A stretch of DNA of 64,000 nt, taken from the NCBI GenBank assembly GCA_017432685.1, contig JAFRIR010000113.1, positions 23,673 to 87,672 of the forward strand, read 5' to 3'. Made by a program: the position numbers and the translations under genes. The notes beneath the pieces are model-generated. The model did not search any database. It saw only the letters and a program-made list of their open reading frames with translations, and was not told the DNA's origin. Position 1 is the first letter of the stretch. Each line of letters begins with the position of its first letter. Shown here one piece after another: positions 46,011-56,069 of the stretch. This DNA is from Flexilinea sp. (GTDB lineage Bacteria; Chloroflexota; Anaerolineae; Anaerolineales; Anaerolineaceae).

Positions 46011-46741
46011 ACCGTTTTTTTGTCGATCCGACAGCAATCCATGAGAACTCCGTAGATATTCCGGATGAAACTGCTTCACAAATCCGTAAAGTTCTCCGGC
46101 TGAAAGAAGGAACCCGGGTTCAATTTCTCGATAACCACGGCTGGTTATACGAAAGTGTGATCCACTACACCGATCCTAAAAACATCACTGCGGAGATTAT
46201 TAAGAAACGATCTGCAGAAGGCGAACCCGCCTGCGCTGTTTCGCTTTATATTGGGCTGACACAGCGGGAAAAATTTGAATGGATCCTGCAAAAATGCACC
46301 GAAGCCGGCGTAAGCAAGATCATCCCAATGATCACGGAACGATCTCTGCTCCGCAAAACGACAGATATAACCGGAAAAAAAGAACGCTGGGAAAAAATTC
46401 TGAAGGAAGCTTCAGAACAATGCGGCAGAGGATCGATTCCGAAGTTATCCGACCCACTTTCATTCCACGAAGCTGTCAAAGCAGGATCCTTGGCAGACAA
46501 AGCATTGTTCTGCTGGGAGGATGAGAAACAGAAAACACTGCGGGAGATACTTGAGCCACTGCACAGTACCACCTCAAATATTTCGCTTATGGTTGGGCCG
46601 GAAGGGGGATTTTCCACGGAAGAAGCAGCGCTCGCACAGGAGGCAGGCTGGAGTACGGTTACCCTTGGAAAACGGATCTATCGGATGGAAACAGCCGCTA
46701 TCGCATCCGTCATATTGACCCTTTATGAGTTGGAAAGGTAA
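46007..46741 (+). CDS. rsmE: 16S rRNA (uracil-1498-N3)-methyltransferase RsmE
   Basis: A 244-aa SPOUT-class enzyme. The N-terminal PUA-like part (~1-70) contains [18 protein letters not shown]. The knotted domain holds [29 protein letters not shown] and the closing [16 protein letters not shown], which form the SAM site. It makes m3U1498. It is translationally coupled to rsmI (ATGA overlap) and followed 5 bp later by a GNAT gene. Confidence 0.95.
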   Translation: MNRFFVDPTAIHENSVDIPDETASQIRKVLRLKEGTRVQFLDNHGWLYESVIHYTDPKNITAEIIKKRSAEGEPACAVSLYIGLTQREKFEWILQKCTEAGVSKIIPMITERSLLRKTTDITGKKERWEKILKEASEQCGRGSIPKLSDPLSFHEAVKAGSLADKALFCWEDEKQKTLREILEPLHSTTSNISLMVGPEGGFSTEEAALAQEAGWSTVTLGKRIYRMETAAIASVILTLYELER

Positions 46742-46746
46742 GAGTC

Positions 46747-47223
46747 ATGAATATCAGAACCGCTGAAGAGAAGGATATAGACAGGATCCTGGACCTGCTG
46801 TCACAGGTGCTGGAGATCCATGCCGCGATTCGCCCTGATTATTTCAAACCCGGAACAACAAAATATTCCCGGGAAGAACTGAATACAATGCTGAAGGATG
46901 ACAACAGGCTGATTTACGTTGCAGCGGATGAAAATGACTCTGTTATGGGATATGCATTCTGTGAGATCCGCGACCAGAAGCACAGGGACAATCTGGTCCC
47001 GTTCCGGTCTGTTTATATCGATGACTTGTGTGTAGATAAAAAACTGCGGGGAAAACACATCGGCCAGGAGCTCTTCAATCACGTCCGGCAGAAAGCAAAA
47101 GAGTTGGGATGTTATGAGATAAGCCTGAACGTATGGGAAGGCAACGATAACGCCCGCAGATTCTACGAAAACATAGGGTTCAAACCGAGATCCACAACAA
47201 TGGAATTCATTTTGGGTCAATGA
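46747..47223 (+). CDS. GNAT family N-acetyltransferase
   Basis: A 158-aa single-domain GNAT. Opening NIRTAEEKDIDRILDLLSQV; acetyl-CoA loop at about 98-107 (DLCVDKKLRGKHIGQELF, with the R-G-K-x-I-G pyrophosphate site); and the end NDNARRFYENIGFKPRSTTM. Close relatives act on small molecules or protein N-termini, but the substrate is unknown here. It starts 5 bp after rsmE and its stop overlaps the next gene by 4 bp (ATGA). Confidence 0.9.
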   Translation: MNIRTAEEKDIDRILDLLSQVLEIHAAIRPDYFKPGTTKYSREELNTMLKDDNRLIYVAADENDSVMGYAFCEIRDQKHRDNLVPFRSVYIDDLCVDKKLRGKHIGQELFNHVRQKAKELGCYEISLNVWEGNDNARRFYENIGFKPRSTTMEFILGQ

Positions 47224-48953
47224 CCGGGCAGAGTATTCCCGCGATGAAGTTTCTCCGGAAAAAATGGCATTTAGCTGCATCAGGTCTGCTGGGAATCCTG
47301 ATGTTCCTTGCCATTTTCGGTCTCGAACCGCTGCGATACACCGGTATCGGTTGGACACAACACGGGTTCGGAGGACACGACATCACCCAGCACCAGATCG
47401 GCTGGATGTTTTACCGAAACTCTCCCTGGACCTTCCCGCTCTGTAAGGCTTTGTTTCTGGGTTACCCTGAGGGTACATCGATTTCCTACACCGACTCGAT
47501 CCCGCTGGCAGCGCTTTTTTTCAAGCTTTTATCACCCCTTCTTCCGGAAAATTTTCAATATTTCGGCTTATATACCTGCTTTTGTTTCATGATGCAGGGG
47601 ATTTTTTCTTCCGCATTGTTGTATCTGTTTACAAAAGACAAACTTTATTCCACCATCGGAAGCACAATATTCACGGCAGCAAGCTGTTTTGTTGAACGCT
47701 GCTTCCGGCATACAGCGCTCTCATCTCACTGGCTGATTCTTGCTGCCCTGCTGCTTTATCTGATCCGAAAAAGAAACGCACAAAAGAAGCATTATGTTCT
47801 GATCACCGTTCTTTTCTGCATCTCACTGGGCATTCACCCATACCTTTTCGCCATGGTCTTCGCTGTTCTCACGCTTTCAGAAGCCGAAACCTTTTTCGCT
47901 GATCCCGGGAGCAGAAGGAATTCATTGTTCTTCGCGGTTTGCATTGGAGCTGCGATCCTTTTCGGCTATGTATTGGGTTTATTTGGCGCACAAATCGCCC
48001 CGGTCAGCGGCTATGGTATGTACAGCCTGAACCTGAATGCGATTTTCAATCCTCATTCCGCCCATCACAGAGTATGGTCCGCATATCTTCAAAACAGAGA
48101 GATTTTTCCGGCACAGGGTGACGGGATGTATTACTTAGGACTGCCGATGCTGGTTCTCACCGGCATTGCCTTGCTGACTCAAATGGTCTTCAGGTTCAAG
48201 TCTTTCATAAAGGTACTGAGAAGATATCGATGGCTTATATTCCTGCTTGCGGGCTTCACGGTTTTCGCTGTATCAAACGTGGTCACCTTTGACGACCGAA
48301 TAGTGAAAATCATTCCGCTCCCCACCCAGATTCAGGACACACTGGAGGTCTTTCGCGCTTCCGCCCGTTTTTTCTTTCTGCCGTATTACTGCCTCATCCT
48401 TTTTGCGCTAATCTCTTTGCATCGCATAGCAAAAAACAGAAGGTTCGTCACTGTCTTCTGCTGCCTGATCACAGCTGTGTTACAGATCACTGAAATTCGA
48501 CCCGGACTGCGCGATCTGCACGATTTTTTTGAGACCCGCTATGACTACATCGACCTGTCGGAAGAATGGCAGTTACTGGCACAGCGCTATCACACAGCAA
48601 AGACTTTTGACTGCCTCACGAATCAATCACTTGCCTTCTGGCTTGCGAAAAACAACTTCCGCACCGACATGATGATCACCGCGCCGATCCACATGGATGC
48701 CTACTGGCAACAGACTGAAGGAGCACGGGACAGACTCCGTCAGGCGCTTGCGGCCGGAAGTGAAAAACTTGACCCTGACACGATCTATATCATATCGACC
48801 GAAACCGGAACCAACCGCAGTTTTTCGAATGACAGCGAATTGGAAAGCTACATCGAATCTGTCAGAACAGCATACAAAGACCGTGCGGAATTGAAATTCC
48901 TAACAGACTGGGTCCGTGACTATTGGGTCTTGTGCCCGCTTTCCGGATCCTGA
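47220..48953 (+). CDS. DUF6311-type polytopic membrane protein (GT-C-like)
   Basis: A 577-aa paralogue of the protein at 13986. It has ~10-11 transmembrane segments. The first loop shows GGHDITQHQIGWMFYRNSPW and YPEGTSISYTDSIPLAALFFKL, the family pattern with acidic D and DS pairs. A C-terminal soluble domain of ~140 residues follows. The ATG at 47220 overlaps the GNAT stop; ATG 47244 is an alternative start. It is probably a surface-glycan glycosyltransferase. The gene converges with smc. Confidence 0.75.
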   Translation: MTGQSIPAMKFLRKKWHLAASGLLGILMFLAIFGLEPLRYTGIGWTQHGFGGHDITQHQIGWMFYRNSPWTFPLCKALFLGYPEGTSISYTDSIPLAALFFKLLSPLLPENFQYFGLYTCFCFMMQGIFSSALLYLFTKDKLYSTIGSTIFTAASCFVERCFRHTALSSHWLILAALLLYLIRKRNAQKKHYVLITVLFCISLGIHPYLFAMVFAVLTLSEAETFFADPGSRRNSLFFAVCIGAAILFGYVLGLFGAQIAPVSGYGMYSLNLNAIFNPHSAHHRVWSAYLQNREIFPAQGDGMYYLGLPMLVLTGIALLTQMVFRFKSFIKVLRRYRWLIFLLAGFTVFAVSNVVTFDDRIVKIIPLPTQIQDTLEVFRASARFFFLPYYCLILFALISLHRIAKNRRFVTVFCCLITAVLQITEIRPGLRDLHDFFETRYDYIDLSEEWQLLAQRYHTAKTFDCLTNQSLAFWLAKNNFRTDMMITAPIHMDAYWQQTEGARDRLRQALAAGSEKLDPDTIYIISTETGTNRSFSNDSELESYIESVRTAYKDRAELKFLTDWVRDYWVLCPLSGS

Positions 48954-48971
48954 CCTCAGATCGCTGATTTC

Positions 48972-51900
48972 CTATTTCAGAATGTCGCCCTTGATCTCAT
49001 CCAGTCTCAGACTCACGACCTGAGAAGTCGAATCAGATGCCATGGTGATTCCATAGATCACGTTGGACGCCTCCACCGTGTTGCGGTTGTGGGTGATCAG
49101 CAAAAACTGGGTGTCATTACTGAGCTCCTTCAGCAGGTCACAGAAACGTCCCACATTTGCCTCATCCAGCGCGGCATCCACCTCATCCATCACGCAGAAA
49201 GGTGTAGGACTGACCCTCAGCAGGGAGAAAATCAGCGCTACCGAGGTCAGGCTGCGTTCACCGCCGGAAAGCAGTGATAATTCCTGTTCCCGGTGTCCGG
49301 GCAGTTTCGCTTCGATTTCGATACCGGAACTGTTCACATCATTCGGATCCGTCAGCACCAGCCGTGCACTCCCTCCCCCGAACAGACGCACAAACATCTG
49401 TTTGAACTCTCCCTGTACTTTATCAAAAGTGGAAAGGAAGGCATTTTCCATCATGCGGTCAAGCTCCGCAATAACCTGGCGCAGGTCCGCATCAGCCTTT
49501 TTCAGGTCATTCACCTGCGTTTTTAGAAACTTATAACGTTCCGAGGATTCTGCAAATTCAGTGATCGCTTCCGGATTGACAGCGCCCATCCGGCGCAGAT
49601 GATTCTTCAGCCGCTGGATCTGCTCCTCAAGATTTTCGCTGAGGATATCCACCTTCGGCAATTCCGAGACCATCTCCCCCAGCGGCAGGATGTTCTGCCC
49701 CTCGATATTTTCGTCGTACATGAAGTTTACCATGCCGAGATCATCTTCAATGCGCTTTTTCAGGGCTTCCAGCCGGTCATCATGACGGGTCACCTCCACC
49801 TGGGCCTGTGCAAGCATTCTTTCCGATGAAATAACCACCTGCTGCCGTTCCTGAAAGGTCTTTTGATCCGTATGCAGCTGCTCATCAGCTGATTTTAGCT
49901 CAGCTTCAACAGGCGCAGTCTCTTCCATGATGGCAGCGGAAAGCTGGTTTTCCGCGTTGATTTTCTCTTTCAAATCAACGATCTGCTGATCCAGATCCCG
50001 AGCGTTCTTTTCACCGCTCCGAATATGTTCCGTGAGCTGCGACTGCTTTCTGCGGTTCTTTTCTGCCTCGGCAGAATTTTCTCTGATGCGGTTTTCCGTC
50101 TCGCTCACTGATTTCCGAAGTACGGCACAATTGACATTCCAGTGCTGAACCTGATCCTGCAGTTCATTCAGCTGGATCTTGTTGATCTGATCCTGCAAGG
50201 TCCGGATCTCGTTTCTGAAACCATCGCGTCCGCTTTCCAGTTCCGTTATCTGGCCGTTCGCTTCTTCAATTTGTTTCCGGTTTGTTTCGATTTGTGCGTT
50301 CGTGTCATTCAATCGCTGGCGTTGATATGCTGCTGCCTGGACCTGTTTCTCTTTTTCAACTGACAGCTGGTTTAGTTTCTTTTGCAGTTCCGCTGCGGAA
50401 GTTTGAAGTTTTGTCCGGTCGCTCTGTTTATTTTTCAATGTTTCTCTCAAGGCTGCGATATCTTTTTCCTGTGCCGAGATTTTTTCATTGCAGACTTGTG
50501 AATTCTCTGAGAGTATGCGCTTCCGGTCTCCGAGTTCCCGTATTTCTCTCGTCCGGGAAAGCAGCTTCTGACGGCCTTCACTTCCGGAAACAGCGGATCC
50601 GTCTGAACGGAAAAGATCGCCGTTCATGGTCACAATACGTTGACCGGGTTTCAGCCGGTCACGAAGCTTCATTGCCTGTTCACGGGTTTCGGTCAGCCAG
50701 GTTCCGCCCAACACACGAGTCATTACACCCATCAGTTCATCCGGAAACTTTATCACGGAGATCAATGGCTGCGCATCCTCCGGTGTGTTTTCAGTATCAC
50801 CGATGGAATCACCCGTTTCACCGGTTTCACTTAGCAAAACCGCCCGCCCGCTCTGTGCCCGGTTCAGCAGGTCCATGGCCCGATCCCATTCGGATGTGTC
50901 GAGCAGAACGGCATCCAGTTCATCCCCCAATGCTGCAGCTACGGACGTTTCGTATACATCCGGGACTTCCAGCAAACTTTGCAGGGATCGTATCCTTTGC
51001 GGCAGCAGCCCTTTTTCAGCGCTTTGCGCAAGATACTGGGCTCCGCGGTTCATCCCGCTGAAATGCTTCTCCGCATCATTCAGCACATCATACCGCGCAC
51101 TCACTTTGGAAAGCTCGGCATCAATGCTGTTTTTTTCTCTGCGCAGTTCACGTAAAGCAATCTCACTGTCGGAGATTTTTTTATCCAGAGCAGAGACTTC
51201 TTCACTGAGCGCTTTGAGTTTTTCTTCATTCTGCCGCTGAGCATCATAGAACTTTTCATTTTCCCGCTGGAAAGTGCGGAGTCCGGTTTCCAGCCGTTCC
51301 AGTGTGATACGCAGCCCGGAAAGCGATTCTTCCAGTTTTACTGTCCGCTCATCCAGGTCATCTCTTCGACCCTTCAGACGAGTGAGACGATTTTCCAGCT
51401 TATCCTGTTCATCGCGCTGTGAACGTAAAGACGCCCGCAGATCATTGAGTTCTGCCATACGTGCATTGAGTTCGGCAGTATACGCAGCTTTCTGTTCTGC
51501 TGCGTCATTCTCCTCATTCCGCAAGCCTTCAAGCGTGTCAGTCAATTCCTGCCCGCGGGAGGTGATCAGGGCCAGGTCTTCGCCAAGTTGAGCGGCTTCA
51601 TCCTGACGGGAACGGACCTGTGCCAAAGCGGAATTTTTTCGTTCATCCAGGATCGCATTTTCCCGCGTAAGTTGTTCGATCCGTTTATGGATCTCAGCGG
51701 CTTTGTTATGCATACCGGAAAGTTTCAGCCGCAGTTCTTTGATCTCTTCCTGCTTTTTATGCAGCATTTCATCCAGATTTTCAAACTGTTCACGGACCTG
51801 ATTGGTACGTTTTTCCTGCTGAGCATAACGCTCCCGCACCACCAGCAGATCCTGCTGCGCATGATGCCAATGATATCCATACCACTCTCGCAGAAGATGT

Positions 51901-52562
51901 TTCAATTCATCCGCCACATGGCCATATTCTGCAGCCCGCTTCGCCTGACGTTCCAGCGAATGCACCCGGGGTTCCAGCTCGGAAAGAATATCATTGACCC
52001 GCTCCAGGTTATGAGCTGTTTCCTTCAGCCGCATCAGGGCCTCTTCCCGGCGTCCCCTGAATAACCCGATACCGGCAGCTTCTTCAAAGAATCTCCGGCG
52101 GTCTTCAGGTTTTGCAGAAAGCGCATTATCGATCAAGCCCTGCCCGATGATGGTATAGGTCCGTTCCGAGAGTCCGGACTGGGCAAGCATCTCATTGACA
52201 TCTTTCAGTCTTACCCGCTGCCCGTTGATCAGGTATTCATTCTGCCCATCCCGATAAGCTCTCCTGGTAATAGCCACCTCGACATAATCCATCGGCAGCC
52301 AGTGATCTGAGTTGTCAAAGGTAATGGTCGCAGAAGCCATACTTGCACGGGGTTTCTTGTCGGATCCGGAAAAGATCATGTCCGTCGTACGGTGACCACG
52401 CAGAACCGAATAGGACTGTTCACCGAGGACCCAGCGGATAGCGTCGGAAATGTTTGATTTTCCGGAACCATTCGGCCCGACGATGGCTGTGATCGGCAGG
52501 GGAAATTCAAAAAAGACCTTGTTCGCAAAGGTCTTATATCCCTGAAGTTCGATCGATTTCAT
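48972..52562 (-). CDS. smc: Chromosome segregation protein SMC
   Basis: A 1196-aa ATPase. Walker A (GPNGSGKSN, near residue 30); two long coiled coils rich in Glu/Gln/Arg (about 170-500 and 680-1010); a hinge (~510-660, with AVLLDTSEW and GRAVLLSE); C-terminal signature LSGGERSLTS and Walker B FCVMDEVDAALDE. ATG 52562 (MKSIELQGYKTF) fits the family start, while the upstream ATG at 52574 lies only 1 nt after a TATAAT box and so would be outside the transcript. SMC organises and condenses chromosomes with ScpAB. Confidence 0.96.
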   Translation of the reverse strand: MKSIELQGYKTFANKVFFEFPLPITAIVGPNGSGKSNISDAIRWVLGEQSYSVLRGHRTTDMIFSGSDKKPRASMASATITFDNSDHWLPMDYVEVAITRRAYRDGQNEYLINGQRVRLKDVNEMLAQSGLSERTYTIIGQGLIDNALSAKPEDRRRFFEEAAGIGLFRGRREEALMRLKETAHNLERVNDILSELEPRVHSLERQAKRAAEYGHVADELKHLLREWYGYHWHHAQQDLLVVRERYAQQEKRTNQVREQFENLDEMLHKKQEEIKELRLKLSGMHNKAAEIHKRIEQLTRENAILDERKNSALAQVRSRQDEAAQLGEDLALITSRGQELTDTLEGLRNEENDAAEQKAAYTAELNARMAELNDLRASLRSQRDEQDKLENRLTRLKGRRDDLDERTVKLEESLSGLRITLERLETGLRTFQRENEKFYDAQRQNEEKLKALSEEVSALDKKISDSEIALRELRREKNSIDAELSKVSARYDVLNDAEKHFSGMNRGAQYLAQSAEKGLLPQRIRSLQSLLEVPDVYETSVAAALGDELDAVLLDTSEWDRAMDLLNRAQSGRAVLLSETGETGDSIGDTENTPEDAQPLISVIKFPDELMGVMTRVLGGTWLTETREQAMKLRDRLKPGQRIVTMNGDLFRSDGSAVSGSEGRQKLLSRTREIRELGDRKRILSENSQVCNEKISAQEKDIAALRETLKNKQSDRTKLQTSAAELQKKLNQLSVEKEKQVQAAAYQRQRLNDTNAQIETNRKQIEEANGQITELESGRDGFRNEIRTLQDQINKIQLNELQDQVQHWNVNCAVLRKSVSETENRIRENSAEAEKNRRKQSQLTEHIRSGEKNARDLDQQIVDLKEKINAENQLSAAIMEETAPVEAELKSADEQLHTDQKTFQERQQVVISSERMLAQAQVEVTRHDDRLEALKKRIEDDLGMVNFMYDENIEGQNILPLGEMVSELPKVDILSENLEEQIQRLKNHLRRMGAVNPEAITEFAESSERYKFLKTQVNDLKKADADLRQVIAELDRMMENAFLSTFDKVQGEFKQMFVRLFGGGSARLVLTDPNDVNSSGIEIEAKLPGHREQELSLLSGGERSLTSVALIFSLLRVSPTPFCVMDEVDAALDEANVGRFCDLLKELSNDTQFLLITHNRNTVEASNVIYGITMASDSTSQVVSLRLDEIKGDILK

Positions 52563-52575
52563 TCGAGGAGCCATA

Positions 52576-52581
52576 ATTATA
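52576..52581 (-). promoter_or_regulatory. -10 box of smc
   Basis: TATAAT on the minus strand, 1 nt before the apparent ATG 52574 and 13 nt before ATG 52562. Transcription would start near 52569, which supports the shorter start and predicts a leader of about 7 nt. Confidence 0.45.
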
Positions 52582-52590
52582 ATCAGTCAG

Positions 52591-52747
52591 GAGTTTGGAG
52601 TTAGGAGTTAGGAGTTTTATATGAATGGTTTCAATTAAATCATGCGTCTTTAACACCACAATCAGATATTGTCCAATCACGACCCTATCTAATACCTAAC
52701 ACCTAATACCTAAATTTCTAATTTCTCATTCCTAATTTCTCATTTTT
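52591..52747. repeat. Two short-unit arrays in opposite orientation between smc and rnc
   Basis: On the left are 9-nt units GAGTTAGGA (52591-52618). On the right is TAATACCTAACACCTAATAC, then TTTCTAATTTCTCATT (52687-52747), which is largely complementary to GAGTTAGG/GAAATGAG units. The two sides could pair over the ~70 bp between them. No gene is present. Confidence 0.65.
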
Positions 52748-53455
52748 TTACGCATAACCCAGATTTTCCAGCGCATTTTGCGCGGCCTGCTTGGCGGCAT
52801 TCTGTTTACTGGAGCCCTGTCCGATACCGAGTGAATTTTCGCCCACCCGCACTTCGATCTCATAGACCTTGGAATGGTCCGGGCCCAATTCGCGCACAAC
52901 TTCATAATGCGGGACCGGCATATTTTTGGACTGAAGAATTTCCTGAAGACGGCTTTTGGCATCATCATCTTTGTGGTTCATAATGATGTCATCGATGGCG
53001 CCTTCCATGAACGGCATCACAAAGGAACGAACCGCTTCCAGCCCCTGATCCAGATAAAGCGCACCAACCAGAGCCTCGAACGCATCACAGAGCAGCGCTG
53101 TCTTGGTTTTTCCGCTGGCCAGATATTCTCCGCGTCCCAGACGCAGCGCCTGTCCGAGATCGATCTGACGGGCAAATTCAGCCAATGTGGTGGTCTGAAC
53201 CAATGCCGAACGATATTTCGACAGATGCCCTTCTTTCATTTCCGGAAATTTGTTGTAAAGCCAGGCGCCGATCATGAAATCCAGAACGGCATCTCCTAAA
53301 AATTCAAGACGCTCATTGTCTTCAATGGCATCCGGATGCTCATTCAGAAAAGAGCTGTGCGTCAGTGCGCGGCACAGCAGCATATAGTCATTAAATTTCA
53401 ATCCGATACGGTGCGCAAAATGCTCCGGCATTTCATAATTCGGATTCGCAGACAT
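52748..53455 (-). CDS. rnc: Ribonuclease III
   Basis: A 235-aa protein from ATG 53455 (AAGAGG upstream); the longer TTG start is unlikely. The catalytic domain shows LTHSSFLNE, the signature NERLEFLGDAVLDF and DAFEALVGALYLDQG, with the Asp and Glu of the metal site. A C-terminal dsRNA-binding domain (about 160-232) ends with KQNAAKQAAQNALENLG. It processes rRNA precursors and other double-stranded RNAs. It lies next to smc, as in many bacteria. Confidence 0.95.
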   Translation of the reverse strand: MSANPNYEMPEHFAHRIGLKFNDYMLLCRALTHSSFLNEHPDAIEDNERLEFLGDAVLDFMIGAWLYNKFPEMKEGHLSKYRSALVQTTTLAEFARQIDLGQALRLGRGEYLASGKTKTALLCDAFEALVGALYLDQGLEAVRSFVMPFMEGAIDDIIMNHKDDDAKSRLQEILQSKNMPVPHYEVVRELGPDHSKVYEIEVRVGENSLGIGQGSSKQNAAKQAAQNALENLGYA

Positions 53456-53556
53456 GGATAGCCTCTTAATAAATACAGAGTCCGGAAATTTATTAGCTCG
53501 GGAATCTCTTCCGCGGAGAAAATATTCCTGAACCAACAGAAACCCTGTTCCAATAA

Positions 53557-53565
53557 ATTATATCA
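53557..53565 (-). promoter_or_regulatory. Extended -10 promoter of rnc
   Basis: TGATATAAT on the minus strand, about 100 nt before the ATG at 53455. It would give a leader of about 95 nt. Confidence 0.45.
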
Positions 53566-53581
53566 TAAATTCATTCTGCTG

Positions 53582-54199
53582 TTAGCGTACTACCTGCAGA
53601 ATGTTGCCGTAAACCTGGAACTTCACCATCAGTAACCCTGCCGAAGCCGAAAGTCCCAACAGCAGCAGGATCCGGTTAGCCAGTCCATCCGCGTAAAACC
53701 AGCCAAGACAAATACCCCTTGCCGGGAATAAAACACGAACCGGCTTTTTGTTCAGCACATCCAGCAGCAAATGCATCAGAAAGCCGATGAGATAAAACAG
53801 ACAGGTTTGCTTACTGAGAAAGTAGATCAAAACGGCCGAACCGACACACAACAGCAGGGAATGAGAAAAGCCGCGGTGAGCGCCTGAAATCGCGAACAGG
53901 TAAAGAACAAGCAGTGAACCCAGGCAGACCAGCTTCAATGGGTCTGAAAGCAGGTGTTCCGCTTTGAAGGTCTGCCAATAGGTATAGGACTCATGCATAA
54001 ATCCTGCAAAGAACACAGTAAAGGCAAGCGCCCAACCCTGCTTTATATCCCGGGAAGTGCGCTCAGAGCTGCGGTCGATATCGCAAATCAGGCTCCCGAC
54101 AGCGCCGCCCATCAGAGCATAGCTCAACCCTTCAACTGTCGCCGGGGCAGCAGCCAGGCAAGCCGCAACCCCGACGGCAAGATGCGTTTTACTCATCAT
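53582..54199 (-). CDS. YdjM-like (DUF457) membrane-bound metal-dependent hydrolase
   Basis: A 205-aa protein. The ATGs at 54199/54196 (MMSKTHLAVG) begin the canonical family opening, where the His is a metal ligand; the longer frame overlaps the ABC transporter end and is not supported. Further motifs are CDIDRSSE, HRGFSHSLLL and MHLLLDVLNKKPVRVLFP, the His/Asp pattern of YdjM proteins. There are about five or six transmembrane helices. E. coli YdjM is SOS-induced and of unknown role. The gene starts about 80 bp after the ABC exporter. Confidence 0.82.
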   Translation of the reverse strand: MMSKTHLAVGVAACLAAAPATVEGLSYALMGGAVGSLICDIDRSSERTSRDIKQGWALAFTVFFAGFMHESYTYWQTFKAEHLLSDPLKLVCLGSLLVLYLFAISGAHRGFSHSLLLCVGSAVLIYFLSKQTCLFYLIGFLMHLLLDVLNKKPVRVLFPARGICLGWFYADGLANRILLLLGLSASAGLLMVKFQVYGNILQVVR

Positions 54200-54279
54200 A
54201 TTGGAGAAACTCCCTGCGCAGTATGGATCCCGCCCCATTGTGACGGCTTCGCGGCAGCATTGGTCCAGTCTCCCTGTGC

Positions 54280-56061
54280 TCAAAGTGAATCGGCATAGGT
54301 AATGTCATTCTCTTCTTCAAGAAACTCCGGGAACTGAAGCCGATACAGCATGGCATATATGCCGTTCTTTTCCATCAGCTCCTCATGGGTGCCTTCTTCA
54401 TCGATTCCGTCATCCGAAAGGACCAAAATACGTTTCGCAGCCCGGATCGTCGAAAGACGATGCGCGATCACCAGGGTCGTACGGTTTTGTGCCAGAGCCT
54501 CCAGCGATTTCTGTACGACTTTTTCACTCTTGTTATCCAGAGAAGATGTAGCCTCATCAAAAATCAGGATCGGCGGATTCTTGAGGAACACCCGTGCGAT
54601 GGAGATGCGCTGCTTTTGTCCGCCGGAAAGCTTCACGCCGCGCTGTCCGATATCGGTGTCATAGCCATCCGGCAGGTCCAGAATGAAATTGTGCGCATTC
54701 GCCTGTTTCGCAGCTATGACAACTTCTTCATCCGTCGCATCCGGACGTCCGTAACGGATGTTTTCCAGAACCGTCCCGGAGAAGAGATAAACATCCTGCT
54801 GAACGATCCCGATGTTTCGGCGCAGACTCTTTTGGGTGTATTCACGAATGTCGCGATCATCGATCTGAATGCAGCCTTCAGTCACCTCATAGAAACGCGG
54901 GATCAGGCTGCACAGTGTCGTTTTCCCGACGCCTGAAGGTCCGATGAGCGCGATATACTCTCCCGGTTCCACTTCCAGATCAATGTGTGAAAGCACGTTC
55001 TGCAGGGTGTTTTCATAACGGAAAGAAACATTCCGAAAGTTGATCTTCCCTTTCAATTGCTTTGCTTCGATCGCGTTCGGGCTGTCTTCGATATCAGGAT
55101 GAACGTTTATGATCTCATAAAAACGGTCAAAGCCCGACATCCCGTTTTGATATTGTTCCGTGAAGGCAACCAGCTTGCGGATCGGTTCCGTCACATTCCC
55201 GATGTAAAGCAGGAACGTGACCAGATCCGTCACAGGCAGAGCGTTTTCCGTGATCAGATAAGCGCCAACGATCACGACCAGTACATTCAACAGGGTCGTA
55301 AAGCCATTGATCCCGGACTGATACTGAGCCATGACAAGGTAATTCTGACGTTTGCTTTCCAGAAAACCGTCATTGCCTGCCTTGAACTTTTGTTTTTCCA
55401 AATCCTCGTTTGCAAACGATTTGACGACCCGGATCCCGGAAAGGTTTTCCTCGATTTGCCCGTTGATATCGGCAATTTTCTTCCGGTTCATCCCGTAAAC
55501 GGTCTTCATGCGTTTGTTGAGTTTGATTGCATAAAGCGTCATTGGCGGAACCAGAACAAAGGCAACCAGCGCAAGCCGCCAGTTGATGATGAAGAGGATC
55601 GTGAAGGAACCGATCAGTTTGATCGCAGAAATCACCAGGTCCTCCGGACCATGATGGAACAGTTCGCTGATTTCAAAAAGGTCAGTCGTCACCCGGGACA
55701 TCAGATGCCCGACTTTTTGATCGTCGAAAAAGCTGAAGGACAGTTTTTGATAATGGGCGAAGAGCTCTGCCCGCATGTCATATTCCATCCGGGAACTCAT
55801 GCGGTGGCCGTAGTAGGTCGTCCAGAAATTGCAGCCGTACTCGATGGCGATCAGCAGAAGGCAAAGCACACCCAGCCGCAGGATCTCCCTGCGTGCTGCT
55901 TCCGCTTCAAAGTACACCACATGATACGTGATATAGCGGACGATCAGCGGGATTGCAAGCATTATAGCCGCACCCAGGATCGAGAAAAACATATCCCACA
56001 GGAAAGCTCCAAGGTAGGGCTTGTAATACGAAAAGAACTTAGACCATTTAGCTTTTTCCAC
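54280..56061 (-). CDS. ABC exporter, fused membrane and ATPase domains (MsbA/BmrA type)
   Basis: A 593-aa half-transporter. The N-terminal ~320 residues hold six transmembrane helices with the coupling helices; the ATPase domain shows Walker A (GPSGVGKTT, ~375), Q-loop GIVQQDVYLFSG, signature LSGGQKQR, Walker B ILIFDEATSS and the switch His in VIAHRLSTIR. It acts as a homodimer or a heterodimer, exporting lipids or drugs; substrate unknown. The start is a GTG placed 8 nt after an extended -10 box, so the message may be leaderless. Confidence 0.93.
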   Translation of the reverse strand: MEKAKWSKFFSYYKPYLGAFLWDMFFSILGAAIMLAIPLIVRYITYHVVYFEAEAARREILRLGVLCLLLIAIEYGCNFWTTYYGHRMSSRMEYDMRAELFAHYQKLSFSFFDDQKVGHLMSRVTTDLFEISELFHHGPEDLVISAIKLIGSFTILFIINWRLALVAFVLVPPMTLYAIKLNKRMKTVYGMNRKKIADINGQIEENLSGIRVVKSFANEDLEKQKFKAGNDGFLESKRQNYLVMAQYQSGINGFTTLLNVLVVIVGAYLITENALPVTDLVTFLLYIGNVTEPIRKLVAFTEQYQNGMSGFDRFYEIINVHPDIEDSPNAIEAKQLKGKINFRNVSFRYENTLQNVLSHIDLEVEPGEYIALIGPSGVGKTTLCSLIPRFYEVTEGCIQIDDRDIREYTQKSLRRNIGIVQQDVYLFSGTVLENIRYGRPDATDEEVVIAAKQANAHNFILDLPDGYDTDIGQRGVKLSGGQKQRISIARVFLKNPPILIFDEATSSLDNKSEKVVQKSLEALAQNRTTLVIAHRLSTIRAAKRILVLSDDGIDEEGTHEELMEKNGIYAMLYRLQFPEFLEEENDITYADSL

Positions 56062-56069
56062 GAGAGCTT

